Of a stretch of DNA of 54,986 nt, positions 26,782 through 35,838 are shown piece by piece (the first letter of the stretch is position 1; every line of letters begins with the position of its first letter). Origin of the DNA: Ardenticatenales bacterium (lineage in GTDB: Bacteria; Chloroflexota; Anaerolineae; Promineifilales; Promineifilaceae); assembly GCA_020634575.1 (NCBI GenBank), contig JACKBM010000047.1, forward strand, positions 1 to 54,986. Reading direction: 5' to 3'. Made by a program: the position numbers and the translations under genes. The notes under the pieces are model-generated. The model did no database searches, was not told the DNA's origin, and saw nothing but the letters and a program-made list of their open reading frames with translations.

Positions 26782-29700
26782 TCAGTCAGCAGCAACAGGC
26801 AACAGGCCAGACGCCTGCACCAGCTGATTAAACTGCCCGATGTCGTCGCTCACGACGCGCTCCAGGCGTGCCAGCTGGGCGCCAAGGCGTTGCTCCAGGT
26901 CGGCAAAAACCTCGCGCGCCTGATCCGTCGGCTTGAAGTCGGCATTGGCGACCAGAATCGGCATGCCGGCCAGCTTACCGCTGAGTTTTGTCTCGTAAAA
27001 CATGTAGCGCTCGATGCCTTCCCGGTTAATCAGCGCCTCTTCGATCTCCACCAGCTTGGCCGTTACCGCCTGGCCGTTCTCGGTCAGAGTCGCATCGCCC
27101 CGGCCCAGCCAACCCGCAACCTGCTGCCGCAGCACGCGAATCCGGTTAATCGCCTCGTGGCATTCCGAGAGCCGATCACGAATGGCGATCAGGAACGCAA
27201 ATTGCTCCTGCAACTCCGCCTGCGTTGCGGCCACAGTCGGGATTTTGCGGATTTCGCAGCTGGTTTCGCTGATGACGCCGTCAACGGTTAAGCGGAGTCG
27301 GTAAGTGCCCGGCACCGCCTTTGGTCCGCGCACTTCGACGCCTGGCCCGTCCGTCAGTTTGGTCGCTGGCGGATAGCGCATGTCCCAGACAAAACGATTC
27401 AGGCCGGCGTCCATCGTCAGCTGCCGGCCATTACTCGTCACGTTGCTGAAACTGATGATCTCGGCCCCGGCCGAATCACTGATCGTCAACTGAACCGATT
27501 GAGCCGAACTATCCTTGAGATAGTAATAGATGTGAACGCCATTATCCGGGTCCGAACCACTGTCGAGAAAGTCGCGGGTCAGCATACCGGTCCGGTCGCG
27601 ACCGATGTTGAAGGTCATGTCGTTGCCCAGGCCCAGCATGTACGCCTTGCCCTGATCCACGCCCCAGGTCCGGCCAAACCAGAGGTCAGGGAAGCGGTAG
27701 GCCGGCGCCGGCTGGAATAGATGAGCTTGCTGATCGGCCAGATCATCACCAACCTGCTGAATGAGCGTAGCCCCATCCAAAATCCAGAAGGAGCGACCAT
27801 GTGTCGCCACGACCAGGTCGCCATCCTTGAAAACCATGTCGTAAACGGGCGACACCGGCAGATTGCCCTGGGCCGGCTGCCAGCTGGCGCCATCGTCAAA
27901 CGAGACGTGGAGGCCGAGCTCAGTGCCGGCCAACAACAGACCGGGCCGGCCCGGGTATTCGCGGATGACCCGGGTAAACTCATCAGCCGGCAGGCCATTG
28001 ACGATTTTTGCCCAGCTGGCGCCATAATCGCTGCTCTTGTAGAGATAGGGCGCAAAATCATCCATTTTGTAGCGGGTGCAGGCCAGGTAAACGGTGCCGG
28101 GCTGGTTCGGCGAGATATCCAGCGAATGAACCATCGTCCATTCCGGCATATCCGGCGGCGTGACGTTCTGCCAGCTGGCGCCGCCATCGCGCGAGATATG
28201 CACCAGGCCATCGTCCGAACCGGTCCAGAGAACGCCGGGTTCCAGAGCCGATTCCATAAAGGCATAGATGGTGGCGTAATTCTCAGCCCCGGTGGTGTCA
28301 TTGCTGATGGGGCCACCCGAGGCGACCAGCTTCTCTGGATCAGCCCGTGTGAGGTCCGGGCTGATGACCTCCCAGCTCTGCCCTTCGTTCGTTGTCTTGA
28401 ACAGGTGGTTCCCGGCCGCGTACAACACGCCGCTGTCATGAGGCGAGAAAGAGAGGGGATAGGTCCACTGGAAGCGGTATTTCCAATCCTTGGCGCCGTA
28501 GCCACGGTACGTTTCCGGGTAGATGGTGACCAGCCGGATTTGCCCGGTACGATGATCATAACGCTGCAAGGCGCCACCCCCGCCGGGTGAACTGCCAATA
28601 GCGCCGCAAAAGACGATATTGGGATCGTCAGGATGGACGGCGACATGGCCGCTTTCACCGGTCCCGGCCGAATAACAATCCTGCCAGGGAATGCCCCCCT
28701 TGCCCGTCCGGCTGGGGACGCTCATGTTGGAGTTGTCTTGCTGGGTGCCATAAACCCGATAGGGGAATTGGTTATCCGTCGTGACCCGGTAGAACTGGGC
28801 CGTGGGTTGGTTGTAGACCGTCGACCAGGAGTTGCCGCTGTTGAAGGAGACGCTGGCGCCGCCATCATTGCCATTGATCAGGCGACGATTATCTGTCGGG
28901 TCAATCCAGATGGCGTGGTTGTCGCCGTGGGTTGTCAGGATCTGCGACCAGTTGCTGCCGCCGTCGTCGCTGCGCCAGGCGCGCAGCCCCATCATGTAGA
29001 CCCGGTTGGCATCCACCGGATCGGCAATCAGGTGATGGAAATACCAGGGGCGGGCGTGTAGTTCCATTTTGTCGCACAGCTTTTGCCAGCTTTCGCCGTT
29101 GTCATCGCTGCGGAACAGGCCGCGTTCGTGGGCTTCGACGATGGCCCAGATCCGGCCGGTCTGCGCCGGCGATTGCACCACGCCAACCTTGCCCCAGATG
29201 CCGCCCGGCAGCCCCGGCTTGCCGCTGATATCTTCCCAGCTATCGCCCCCGTCCGTGGAGCGCCAGAGGCCACTGTCCTCACCACCACTGGACAAGGTCC
29301 AGAATTTGCGGTGCGCCTCCCAGATGGCGGCAAAGAGCAGATTTGGATTGCGCGGATCCATCGTCAGATCGATGGCGCCGGCCTTGTCGCTCTTGAATAG
29401 GATCTGTTCCCAGGTCGCGCCGCCATCTTTCGTGCGATAGATGCCGCGCTCCTGGTTCGGGCCAAAAGCGTGGCCCAGAGCGGCGACATAAACGATGTCC
29501 GGGTTTTTCGGGTGGATGCGGATCTGGCTGATGTGGCGAGAATCTTTGAGGCCGACGTTGCTCCAGGTTCGGCCGGCGTCGGTGGATTTATAAACGCCGT
29601 CGCCATGGGAAACATCCAGGCGCAGACAATGTTCACCAGTCCCGGCATAAATGATGTTGGCGTCGGATGGCGCCACGGCCAGGGCGCCGACCGCCGACGT

Positions 29701-29901
29701 GTTGAAATAGCCGTCAGAGACATTCTGCCAATATTGGCCGGCGTCATCCGATTTCCAGACACCGCCACCGACGGCGCCAAAATAGTAGGTGGCGGAATCG
29801 CCCGGCACCCCGGCCACGGTCACCACGCGGCCGCCTCGTGGCGGGCCGATGCAGCGGAAATGTAAATTTGCCAGCAAATCAGACTTTGTCGGTAAAGACA
29901 T
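26782..29901 (-). CDS. BNR/sortilin-like beta-propeller protein, VPS10-type
   Basis: 1039 residues, first gene of a five-gene leftward operon. GGAG lies about 7 nt before the start. Repeated Asp-box (BNR) units are visible, for example WKSDDAGQYWQNV, YKSTDAGRTWSNV, YRTKDGGATWEQI, WRSTDGGDSWEDI, FRSDDNGESWQKL, HISRDGGASWQNV and YKSSDYGASWAKI. They form one or two seven- or ten-bladed propellers as in sortilin or glycoside hydrolase families. The last 300 residues hold FnIII-like strands and two helices. No signal peptide or lipobox is visible, unlike many relatives, so it may be cytoplasmic or use an unusual export route. Ligand unknown. Confidence 0.85.
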   Translation of the reverse strand: MSLPTKSDLLANLHFRCIGPPRGGRVVTVAGVPGDSATYYFGAVGGGVWKSDDAGQYWQNVSDGYFNTSAVGALAVAPSDANIIYAGTGEHCLRLDVSHGDGVYKSTDAGRTWSNVGLKDSRHISQIRIHPKNPDIVYVAALGHAFGPNQERGIYRTKDGGATWEQILFKSDKAGAIDLTMDPRNPNLLFAAIWEAHRKFWTLSSGGEDSGLWRSTDGGDSWEDISGKPGLPGGIWGKVGVVQSPAQTGRIWAIVEAHERGLFRSDDNGESWQKLCDKMELHARPWYFHHLIADPVDANRVYMMGLRAWRSDDGGSNWSQILTTHGDNHAIWIDPTDNRRLINGNDGGASVSFNSGNSWSTVYNQPTAQFYRVTTDNQFPYRVYGTQQDNSNMSVPSRTGKGGIPWQDCYSAGTGESGHVAVHPDDPNIVFCGAIGSSPGGGGALQRYDHRTGQIRLVTIYPETYRGYGAKDWKYRFQWTYPLSFSPHDSGVLYAAGNHLFKTTNEGQSWEVISPDLTRADPEKLVASGGPISNDTTGAENYATIYAFMESALEPGVLWTGSDDGLVHISRDGGASWQNVTPPDMPEWTMVHSLDISPNQPGTVYLACTRYKMDDFAPYLYKSSDYGASWAKIVNGLPADEFTRVIREYPGRPGLLLAGTELGLHVSFDDGASWQPAQGNLPVSPVYDMVFKDGDLVVATHGRSFWILDGATLIQQVGDDLADQQAHLFQPAPAYRFPDLWFGRTWGVDQGKAYMLGLGNDMTFNIGRDRTGMLTRDFLDSGSDPDNGVHIYYYLKDSSAQSVQLTISDSAGAEIISFSNVTSNGRQLTMDAGLNRFVWDMRYPPATKLTDGPGVEVRGPKAVPGTYRLRLTVDGVISETSCEIRKIPTVAATQAELQEQFAFLIAIRDRLSECHEAINRIRVLRQQVAGWLGRGDATLTENGQAVTAKLVEIEEALINREGIERYMFYETKLSGKLAGMPILVANADFKPTDQAREVFADLEQRLGAQLARLERVVSDDIGQFNQLVQASGLLPVAAD

Positions 29902-29924
29902 TGGTTACTCCAGTGAATTACAAA

Positions 29925-30050
29925 TTACGATTGGGGATTTTCGAGGAGCCTGTCGCCCAAAAGCCACTACGCGGATTTTGGCGGATTTGCGGTTCGCGCC
30001 GACTCTAGCCAACGAGCGGCCCCTCATAAATCGGAAATCCCCAATCGTAA
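29925..30050. repeat. 16-bp inverted repeat around a 94-nt spacer
   Basis: TTACGATTGGGGATTT (29925-29940) is exactly the reverse complement of AAATCCCCAATCGTAA (30035-30050), with further partial matching outside the core. It fills most of the 170-nt gap between the GGT gene and the BNR gene. It could be the remnant of a small mobile or palindromic element, or an RNA structure. No coding sequence is seen here. Confidence 0.5.
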
Positions 30051-30071
30051 ATGAACAATACGGACTCAGTT

Positions 30072-31709
30072 CTAATATCCCAGGGCATACCCGTCTCGGC
30101 GCGGGTCGGCGCCGCCCATAAAGGCGCCAGTCTCCGGATCCACGGCGATCCCCTGGCCGCCGCCCACCATGGCCGAAAAAGGTTCAATCACGTTGATCTC
30201 GTGCCCCATAGCCGCCAGCGCCGCCCGGACATCTTCGGGCACCCGTGACTCGACGTCGACCTGCAGCCCTGGCTCCGAGGTGCGGACCCGAGCCGCCTCG
30301 ATGGCTGCCTGGATGTTCATATCGTGGTCGATGACGTTCATGATCATTTGCGGCGTGGTTTGCATGATGCCGTAACTGCCTGGCGTGCCAACCATGAAGC
30401 GGAGCTGGCCATCTTTCCAGACCTGGACTGGCGACATACACATTTCCGGCTTCTTGTTGGGCGCAATTGCGTTGGGGCTATCCGCTTCCCGATCCATCCA
30501 GCGGATAAAGTCGTTGAGGGCCAGACCGGTGCCGGGGATGACGACACTGGAGCCAAACAGGCCGCCCAGGCTCTGGGTCACCGCCACGGCATTGCCCTGG
30601 GCGTCCACCGCCTCAAAATGGGTGGTGTTTTCGGTTTGCATAAAGTGCCAGGGGTCGCCGGGTTCGACCTCGCCGGCCAGGCGGCGCTCATTGAACCGTT
30701 CGCCGGCCGTCACCTGGGCCCGATCGGTAATCTGGGCACGGCGGGCAGCGGCGAACTCCTTGGAGATGAGGCCGGCGGTGGGTGGCGGGTTGCCGATGGT
30801 GTGGGCGATGCGGTCGGCCGTAGATAACTTGGCCGCTTCGATGAAGTTATGCAGATTGGCCGTACTGTTGTGGCCCAGTCCGCCCACATCAAACCCTTCC
30901 ATGATGTTGAGCGTCTCGAAGAATTGAACGGCCTGGCAGGGCGGCTCCGGCGCATAGATCTTGAAGCCACGGTAGTCGGTATGGAGAGGGGTCTGCCAGT
31001 GGATCTGCAGCCCCTGCAAATCCTCGTGCGTGATCAGGCCGCCATTATCGGCCATGTAACTGACGATGCGGTCGGCGATGTCGCCACGATAGAAGGCATC
31101 TACGCCGTTGCGGCCGATCTGACGGAACGTATTGGCCAGATCTTTTTGGATGAGGATGTCGCCCGCCTGGGCTTCGCGGCCTGGCTGGATGTAGACCTGG
31201 CCGGAATTGGGGAATTTGCGCAAATTGGGCGCGTCCCAGTTAATCCAGAGGGCGTTGATGACGGTTAGGGGGAAACCCAGTTCAGCGTATTCGATGGCCG
31301 GGGCGAACACATCGATCGGGTCCATGGTGCCGTATTTTTCCAGGGCGGCCAGCCAACCGGCCGGTGCGCCCGGCACCAGCGGCGTCAGCGGTCCCTTGGT
31401 ATGTTTTTCGTCGCTATCGTAGAGGTGGAGATGGGCACCGGCCGGTGTCGTCCCCATGTAATCAATCACCTGGTGCGTACCACTGGCCGCATGGTAAAAA
31501 TGCATGTAGCCATTGCCGCCCAAACCAGACATGTACGGCTCAACTACATTCAGGGCCGCCGCTGTGGCAATAATGGCGTCAAAGGCATTTCCTCCCTGCA
31601 TGAGCATACGGACACCGGCCAGGGACGCCAGCGGATGGGCTGAGGCAATCATGCCGCGGCGGCCAGTAACGGTAGAACGATGCACGGTACCTTTGCTCGA
31701 AAAGCTCAT
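30072..31709 (-). CDS. ggt: Gamma-glutamyltransferase family protein
   Basis: 545 residues, an Ntn-hydrolase that cleaves gamma-glutamyl bonds (glutathione, gamma-glutamyl peptides). The proenzyme cuts itself before the threonine of NTTHFEAVD; by comparison with E. coli GGT the nucleophile is Thr362. Downstream GLFGSSVVIPGTGLALND fits the substrate-binding glycine region. There is no signal peptide, in contrast to the periplasmic E. coli enzyme, so it may act in the cytoplasm. GGAGGA lies 5-6 nt before the ATG. Neighbours are an amidohydrolase and, divergently, a peptide ABC importer, which fits uptake and hydrolysis of glutamyl peptides, an inference from location. Confidence 0.92.
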   Translation of the reverse strand: MSFSSKGTVHRSTVTGRRGMIASAHPLASLAGVRMLMQGGNAFDAIIATAAALNVVEPYMSGLGGNGYMHFYHAASGTHQVIDYMGTTPAGAHLHLYDSDEKHTKGPLTPLVPGAPAGWLAALEKYGTMDPIDVFAPAIEYAELGFPLTVINALWINWDAPNLRKFPNSGQVYIQPGREAQAGDILIQKDLANTFRQIGRNGVDAFYRGDIADRIVSYMADNGGLITHEDLQGLQIHWQTPLHTDYRGFKIYAPEPPCQAVQFFETLNIMEGFDVGGLGHNSTANLHNFIEAAKLSTADRIAHTIGNPPPTAGLISKEFAAARRAQITDRAQVTAGERFNERRLAGEVEPGDPWHFMQTENTTHFEAVDAQGNAVAVTQSLGGLFGSSVVIPGTGLALNDFIRWMDREADSPNAIAPNKKPEMCMSPVQVWKDGQLRFMVGTPGSYGIMQTTPQMIMNVIDHDMNIQAAIEAARVRTSEPGLQVDVESRVPEDVRAALAAMGHEINVIEPFSAMVGGGQGIAVDPETGAFMGGADPRRDGYALGY

Positions 31710-31819
31710 GAGGATCCTCCAGTGTCGGTGCGTGGCCAGGAATTGTTAAAGACAAGGACAGACTTAACCACGAATTCAGATCAACAATAATCCAAAGCGG
31801 CCAAGAAACCAACTATTGC

Positions 31820-31854
31820 CGGGACGGTTGAGGGCCGTCGCCTCAACCGTCCCG
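31820..31854 (-). terminator. Hairpin after the amidohydrolase gene
   Basis: CGGGACGGTTGAGG (31820-31833) and CCTCAACCGTCCCG (31841-31854) are perfectly complementary with a 7-nt loop. It lies 35 nt past the amidohydrolase stop on the minus strand and is followed by a moderately T-rich stretch, so it is probably a terminator, separating this gene from GGT. Confidence 0.65.
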
Positions 31855-31889
31855 CTCCTATTACTGTATTGCTTTGGGCCTTTGTATGG

Positions 31890-33137
31890 CTAAAGATTAT
31901 TCTTCATCACTTGCCCTTCTTTCATCACAAGAGGGACATTCTCAGGCTGACCCAGCCCCCAGATGTCCTGCAACGGATCCACCGTTGTTACAATGATGTC
32001 GCCCAGTTTACCGGCCTCGAGCGTGCCGATATCATCCTGCAGTTCGAGGCACTCGGAAGCCACTTTGGTCGCGGCCATGATGGCCTCCATCGGGCTCATG
32101 CCCAGCTGTTCACACATCACGCCAAGTTCCAATGAGTTGTAGCCGTGCGGGATGACGCCCGAATCCGTGCCCATGGCGATTTTGACACCTGCTTTGTAGG
32201 CCCGCTGCAAGTTATCCCCACGCATGGCCATAAATTGCGGCAGGACCCGTTCCACCCAGGGCGGCATGGTCCGGTCCGGCGGCGCGATATGGCGGCTGTA
32301 GTGGCCCAACACCATTGTCGGCACCAGGAACGTGCCATTTTTGAGCATCAGCTCAATACCCTCATCATCAATCAAAGTGCCATGTTCAATCGAGTGAACG
32401 CCGGCCCGCAGCGCATTCTTGATCCCGGCCGTCCCCTGGGCATGGACCATCACCTTGCGGCCCCGCAGGCGACGGGCCTCATCCACAAACGCATCCAGCT
32501 CAGCCTGGGAATAAGCCTCGTCAAACGGGTGATCATTGGGACTGCTAACGCCGCCGGTGGCGCAGATTTTGATCACATCAGCCCCGGCACGCACCAGTTC
32601 GCGCACTTTGGTCCGCACGCCATCGACGCCATCGCAGATGAAGTCCGGCCGGCCCGGGTAGGGGGCGAACCAATGGAGGTTGCCACCCGACGGCATCAGC
32701 CCATCAGCGTGCCCACCAGTTGGGCTCAGCATGCAGATGCTGATGTGCAGGCGCGGCCCCGCGACCAACCCATCCGCCACGGCCATTTTGAGCCCCAAAT
32801 CAGCGCCGCCAGCATCCCGAACCGTCGTCACGCCGCAATCCAGCGTCGCCCGCATGTAGGGGATGACGTCATAAAACTTGTAGCTGAACGGATCGTTCAT
32901 GATCTTCTGGAAGTTAAAGCCGGCGAACATGATGTGAACATGGCTGTCGATGAGACCGGGCAGGATGGTGCCGCCCCCGGCGTCGATCATGGTAATCTCG
33001 CTATCCGGCAGCGGGATGTCTGCCTTGCGGCCCACAGCCTGAATTTTCTTGTCATGTAGCAAGACGGCGCCATCACGGATTGGCTCGCCGCCCCGACCGT
33101 CTATCAGAGTACCGTTGTGCAAGAGTGTGTAGCCCAT
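31890..33137 (-). CDS. Amidohydrolase family protein (prolidase/imidazolonepropionase-like)
   Basis: 415 residues. Metal-dependent amidohydrolase with PGLIDSHVHIMFAG giving the HxH pair (His66, His68), KICATGGVSS in the position of the carbamylated-lysine strand, VMVHAQG (His), SIEHGT (His) and MGTDSGVIPHG (Asp). The N-terminal GYTLLHNGTLIDGRGGEPI is the usual small beta-sandwich. This pattern fits the group with Xaa-Pro dipeptidases, imidazolonepropionases and organophosphate hydrolases. A strong GAGGAGG lies just before the ATG. Divergent from a peptide ABC importer across 400 nt; dipeptide hydrolysis would suit, but the substrate is not shown by the sequence. Confidence 0.88.
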   Translation of the reverse strand: MGYTLLHNGTLIDGRGGEPIRDGAVLLHDKKIQAVGRKADIPLPDSEITMIDAGGGTILPGLIDSHVHIMFAGFNFQKIMNDPFSYKFYDVIPYMRATLDCGVTTVRDAGGADLGLKMAVADGLVAGPRLHISICMLSPTGGHADGLMPSGGNLHWFAPYPGRPDFICDGVDGVRTKVRELVRAGADVIKICATGGVSSPNDHPFDEAYSQAELDAFVDEARRLRGRKVMVHAQGTAGIKNALRAGVHSIEHGTLIDDEGIELMLKNGTFLVPTMVLGHYSRHIAPPDRTMPPWVERVLPQFMAMRGDNLQRAYKAGVKIAMGTDSGVIPHGYNSLELGVMCEQLGMSPMEAIMAATKVASECLELQDDIGTLEAGKLGDIIVTTVDPLQDIWGLGQPENVPLVMKEGQVMKNNL

Positions 33138-33550
33138 GGTTTCCTCCTCAGGAATGCAGCAAATATTGGCTCAATTATGCCTCAGCCAGGCCATGTGCAT
33201 AGGGGTTGCTCGCCAAACGCTGTCCAGATAGGGGCAATTTCGTAACCAATTTGGGGCAAAGCGGGTTTACAAAAGGTGAGTGAAAGGGCAGTGAACAATT
33301 GAAATCCGTAAAGGCCCGAGGGATAAAATTGTTGCTTGAATTGATTTTTGCTAATAACATTGGGCACGGCGGTCTGAGATTCACATAATCAGCCGCCTGG
33401 AAAGAGCGAGAGAAACAGAATCACAGCCTCATGATGGGAACGCCATTACCGGTGGGTTAAGGTTGCTTAACTTGTCAAAAATGGCAGCGATCTCGTTACG
33501 CTCGCCTGTATCAGCAACACAACTTTAAAATACGAATGGTGACGTTCTCT
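33138..33550. other. Divergent intergenic region, no gene recognised
   Basis: 413 nt of comparatively AT-rich DNA between the amidohydrolase and ABC-importer genes. Small open frames here have no ribosome site or family resemblance. A CATAAT (minus strand, 33174-33179) about 37 nt before the amidohydrolase start and a TAAAAT (plus strand, 33526-33531) are weak -10 candidates; neither has a good -35. The region should carry the promoters of both units and probably regulator sites, but no clear operator was seen. Confidence 0.5.
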
Positions 33551-34588
33551 ATGAGCTCGCAAGCGAAACCCGACGCTAGACACAAAATTCTGCAGGTGCA
33601 AGACATCAAGACCCGCTTTCACACCCAGGATGGCACGGTTCATGCCGTTAACGGTGTCAGCTTTGACCTCCATGAGGGTGAGCTTCTGGGCGTAGTCGGC
33701 GAAAGCGGCTCCGGCAAAAGCGTCACCATGATGTCCTTGCTGAAACTCATCCCCATGCCGCCGGGAGAGATTGCCTCCGGCAAAGCAATTTTTGAAGACA
33801 AAAATCTGGTCCAGCACGATCTAATCCAGCTGGATACTCGTTCCATCCGCAAGATTCGCGGTGGTCAGATCGGTTTCATTTTTCAGGATCCGATGACATC
33901 GCTGAATCCAGTGCTGACTGTTGGCCGGCAAATCACCGAGCCGCTGCGCAACCACCTGAATATGAGCAAGGAAGCGGCCAACAAGCGAGCCGAAGAGTTG
34001 CTAAATCTCGTCGGGATTCCCAATGCCCATAAGCGGCTGACAGATTACCCCCATGAGTTTTCCGGCGGTATGCGGCAGCGCGTGATGATCGCCATCGCCC
34101 TCTCCTGCAACCCGCAAATCCTGATTGCCGACGAGCCCACAACGGCGCTGGACGTGACCATTCAGGCCCAGATCATCGAGCTGATGAAGAATCTGCGCGA
34201 GGAATTTGGCATGGCCATCGTCTGGATCACGCATGACCTGGGCGTTGTGGCCGGGATTGCGGACCGGGTGATGGTGATGTACGGCGGTGGTGTTGTTGAA
34301 CGGGCACCAGTCAAAGAGCTGTACGCAGGTCCGCAGCATCCGTATACCATCGGTTTGTTGGGTTCCCTGCCTCGATTGGATTCAGACCGGGCCGAAAAAT
34401 TGGAAAACATCAAAGGACAGCCACCTAATTTGCTGGCGCCGCCGACCGCCTGCCCATTTGCCCCTCGTTGTCAATTTGCTTACGAGCGCTGCTACAACGA
34501 AAATCCCCTGCTCGAGAATATCACCGAAACGCACGAAGTAGCTTGTTGGTGGAACATTGAAAAAGGAACTGCGCGCTATGACCACTAA
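33551..34588 (+). CDS. Peptide ABC transporter ATPase (OppD/DppD-type)
   Basis: 345 residues from ATG 33551; an in-frame ATG at 33536 is only 4 nt after the likely -10 box and is less likely. Walker [10 protein letters not shown]-loop [11 protein letters not shown], signature [14 protein letters not shown], Walker [13 protein letters not shown] and H-loop WITHDLGVV are complete. The C-terminal extension [19 protein letters not shown] with its cysteine cluster is typical of the OppD/DppD group, some of which bind an Fe-S cluster. First gene of a unit for ATP-driven import of di- or oligopeptides (or nickel-like or sugar ligands). It overlaps the next ATPase start by 11 nt. Confidence 0.95.
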   Translation: MSSQAKPDARHKILQVQDIKTRFHTQDGTVHAVNGVSFDLHEGELLGVVGESGSGKSVTMMSLLKLIPMPPGEIASGKAIFEDKNLVQHDLIQLDTRSIRKIRGGQIGFIFQDPMTSLNPVLTVGRQITEPLRNHLNMSKEAANKRAEELLNLVGIPNAHKRLTDYPHEFSGGMRQRVMIAIALSCNPQILIADEPTTALDVTIQAQIIELMKNLREEFGMAIVWITHDLGVVAGIADRVMVMYGGGVVERAPVKELYAGPQHPYTIGLLGSLPRLDSDRAEKLENIKGQPPNLLAPPTACPFAPRCQFAYERCYNENPLLENITETHEVACWWNIEKGTARYDH

Positions 34589-35579
34589 TAAGAAGAAAGA
34601 GGTCCTGGTTTCTGTCAAGAATCTCAAGAAACATTTTCCCATCATGCAGGGTGTGTTCCGGCGCCAGGTTGGCGCGGTTCGCGCCGTGGATGGGGTGACC
34701 TTTGATGTGTACAAGGGTGAGACCCTGGGCCTGGTAGGCGAGAGTGGTTGTGGCAAGTCGACGACCGGCCGGTTAATCATGCGCCTCTTCCCGGTTACCG
34801 AAGGCTCCATCTTGTTCCAGGATAAAGATCTGACTCAGCTCGAAGGCGACGCCCTGCGTGCCGTTCGTCCCGGTATCCAGATGATTTTCCAGGATCCCCA
34901 TGCCAGTCTCAATCCGCGCATGACCGTAGGCAGCATCATCTCGGAGCCTCTGGAAGAACATAGCATTTTCAGCGCCAACGAACGCACGGCTCGGGTTGAA
35001 GAGCTGATGGAGCTGGTTGGCCTTAACCCCTCCTTCAAGAATCGTTATCCCCATGAGTTTTCCGGCGGCCAGCGGCAACGTATCGGCATCGCTCGCGCCC
35101 TGGCGCTGAACCCGCAATTTGTCGTCGCCGACGAGCCTATCGCCGCGCTGGACGTTTCCATTCAAGCCCAGGTCGTCAACCTGATGGAAGAGCTACAGGA
35201 CGAATTGGGCCTGACCTATCTCTTCATCTCCCATGATCTGAGCATGATTCGCCACATCGCCGACCGAGTGGCCGTCATGTACCTGGGCAAATTGGTTGAG
35301 CTGGGCAACAACAAGGATGTCTACGAGCATACGTTGCACCCCTATACCCGAGCCCTTCTCTCAGCAGTCCCCGTGGCCGATCCGGTCGTGGAAGAGTCAC
35401 GCGCCCGGATCATCTTGAAAGGTGACGTGCCCAATCCCGCTAATCCACCGGTTGGCTGTAACTTCAATACCCGCTGCCCGGAAGCAATCGAAATCTGCTT
35501 TCAGGTGGAACCGGACTGGAAAGAGCATCAGCCTGGCCATTGGGCAGCCTGCCATCTCCTCGAGAATGGTGGCAATTAG
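34578..35579 (+). CDS. Peptide ABC transporter ATPase (OppF/DppF-type)
   Basis: 333 residues from ATG 34578, which has AAGGAA about 9 nt upstream; a TTG further 5' is not favoured. Walker [11 protein letters not shown]-loop [11 protein letters not shown], signature [14 protein letters not shown], Walker [13 protein letters not shown] and H-loop FISHDLSMI are all present, with the OppF-type C-terminal cysteines GCNFNTRC...AACH. It should pair with the preceding OppD-type protein as a heterodimer under the two permeases that are encoded 6 kb downstream after three binding proteins. The genes overlap, so the two subunits are made in equal amounts. Confidence 0.95.
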   Translation: MTTNKKKEVLVSVKNLKKHFPIMQGVFRRQVGAVRAVDGVTFDVYKGETLGLVGESGCGKSTTGRLIMRLFPVTEGSILFQDKDLTQLEGDALRAVRPGIQMIFQDPHASLNPRMTVGSIISEPLEEHSIFSANERTARVEELMELVGLNPSFKNRYPHEFSGGQRQRIGIARALALNPQFVVADEPIAALDVSIQAQVVNLMEELQDELGLTYLFISHDLSMIRHIADRVAVMYLGKLVELGNNKDVYEHTLHPYTRALLSAVPVADPVVEESRARIILKGDVPNPANPPVGCNFNTRCPEAIEICFQVEPDWKEHQPGHWAACHLLENGGN

Positions 35580-35589
35580 GTGACACCCT

Positions 35590-35621
35590 GGCGTCATTCT
35601 GGTATTTTATTAGTTGACGCC
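35590..35621 (+). terminator. Weak hairpin after the OppF-type gene
   Basis: GGCGTCA (35590-35596) can pair with TGACGCC (35615-35621) over an 18-nt T-rich loop, 10 nt after the stop. It is short, and partial termination here would let the binding protein have separate expression. The rest of this 260-nt gap holds no gene. Confidence 0.3.
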
Positions 35622-35838
35622 CAAGGTGATCTTGTGGCATATTCGGGGCATGTTTGTTGGCCGCGGCCACAAATCTCTTTTAATGGCGCCCGCTTCGCCG
35701 AGGGGCCGCCAGCAAGGTAGAGGCGACCAGGTTCCCGCCATACGCAGGAGGTAGCCAACCGTACCTTATCAAGTAGAAATTTTGCTACGTCGAGTGTGAA
35801 ATGATCGTGAGTTTGTTCATTAACTATTGGAGGAGACA

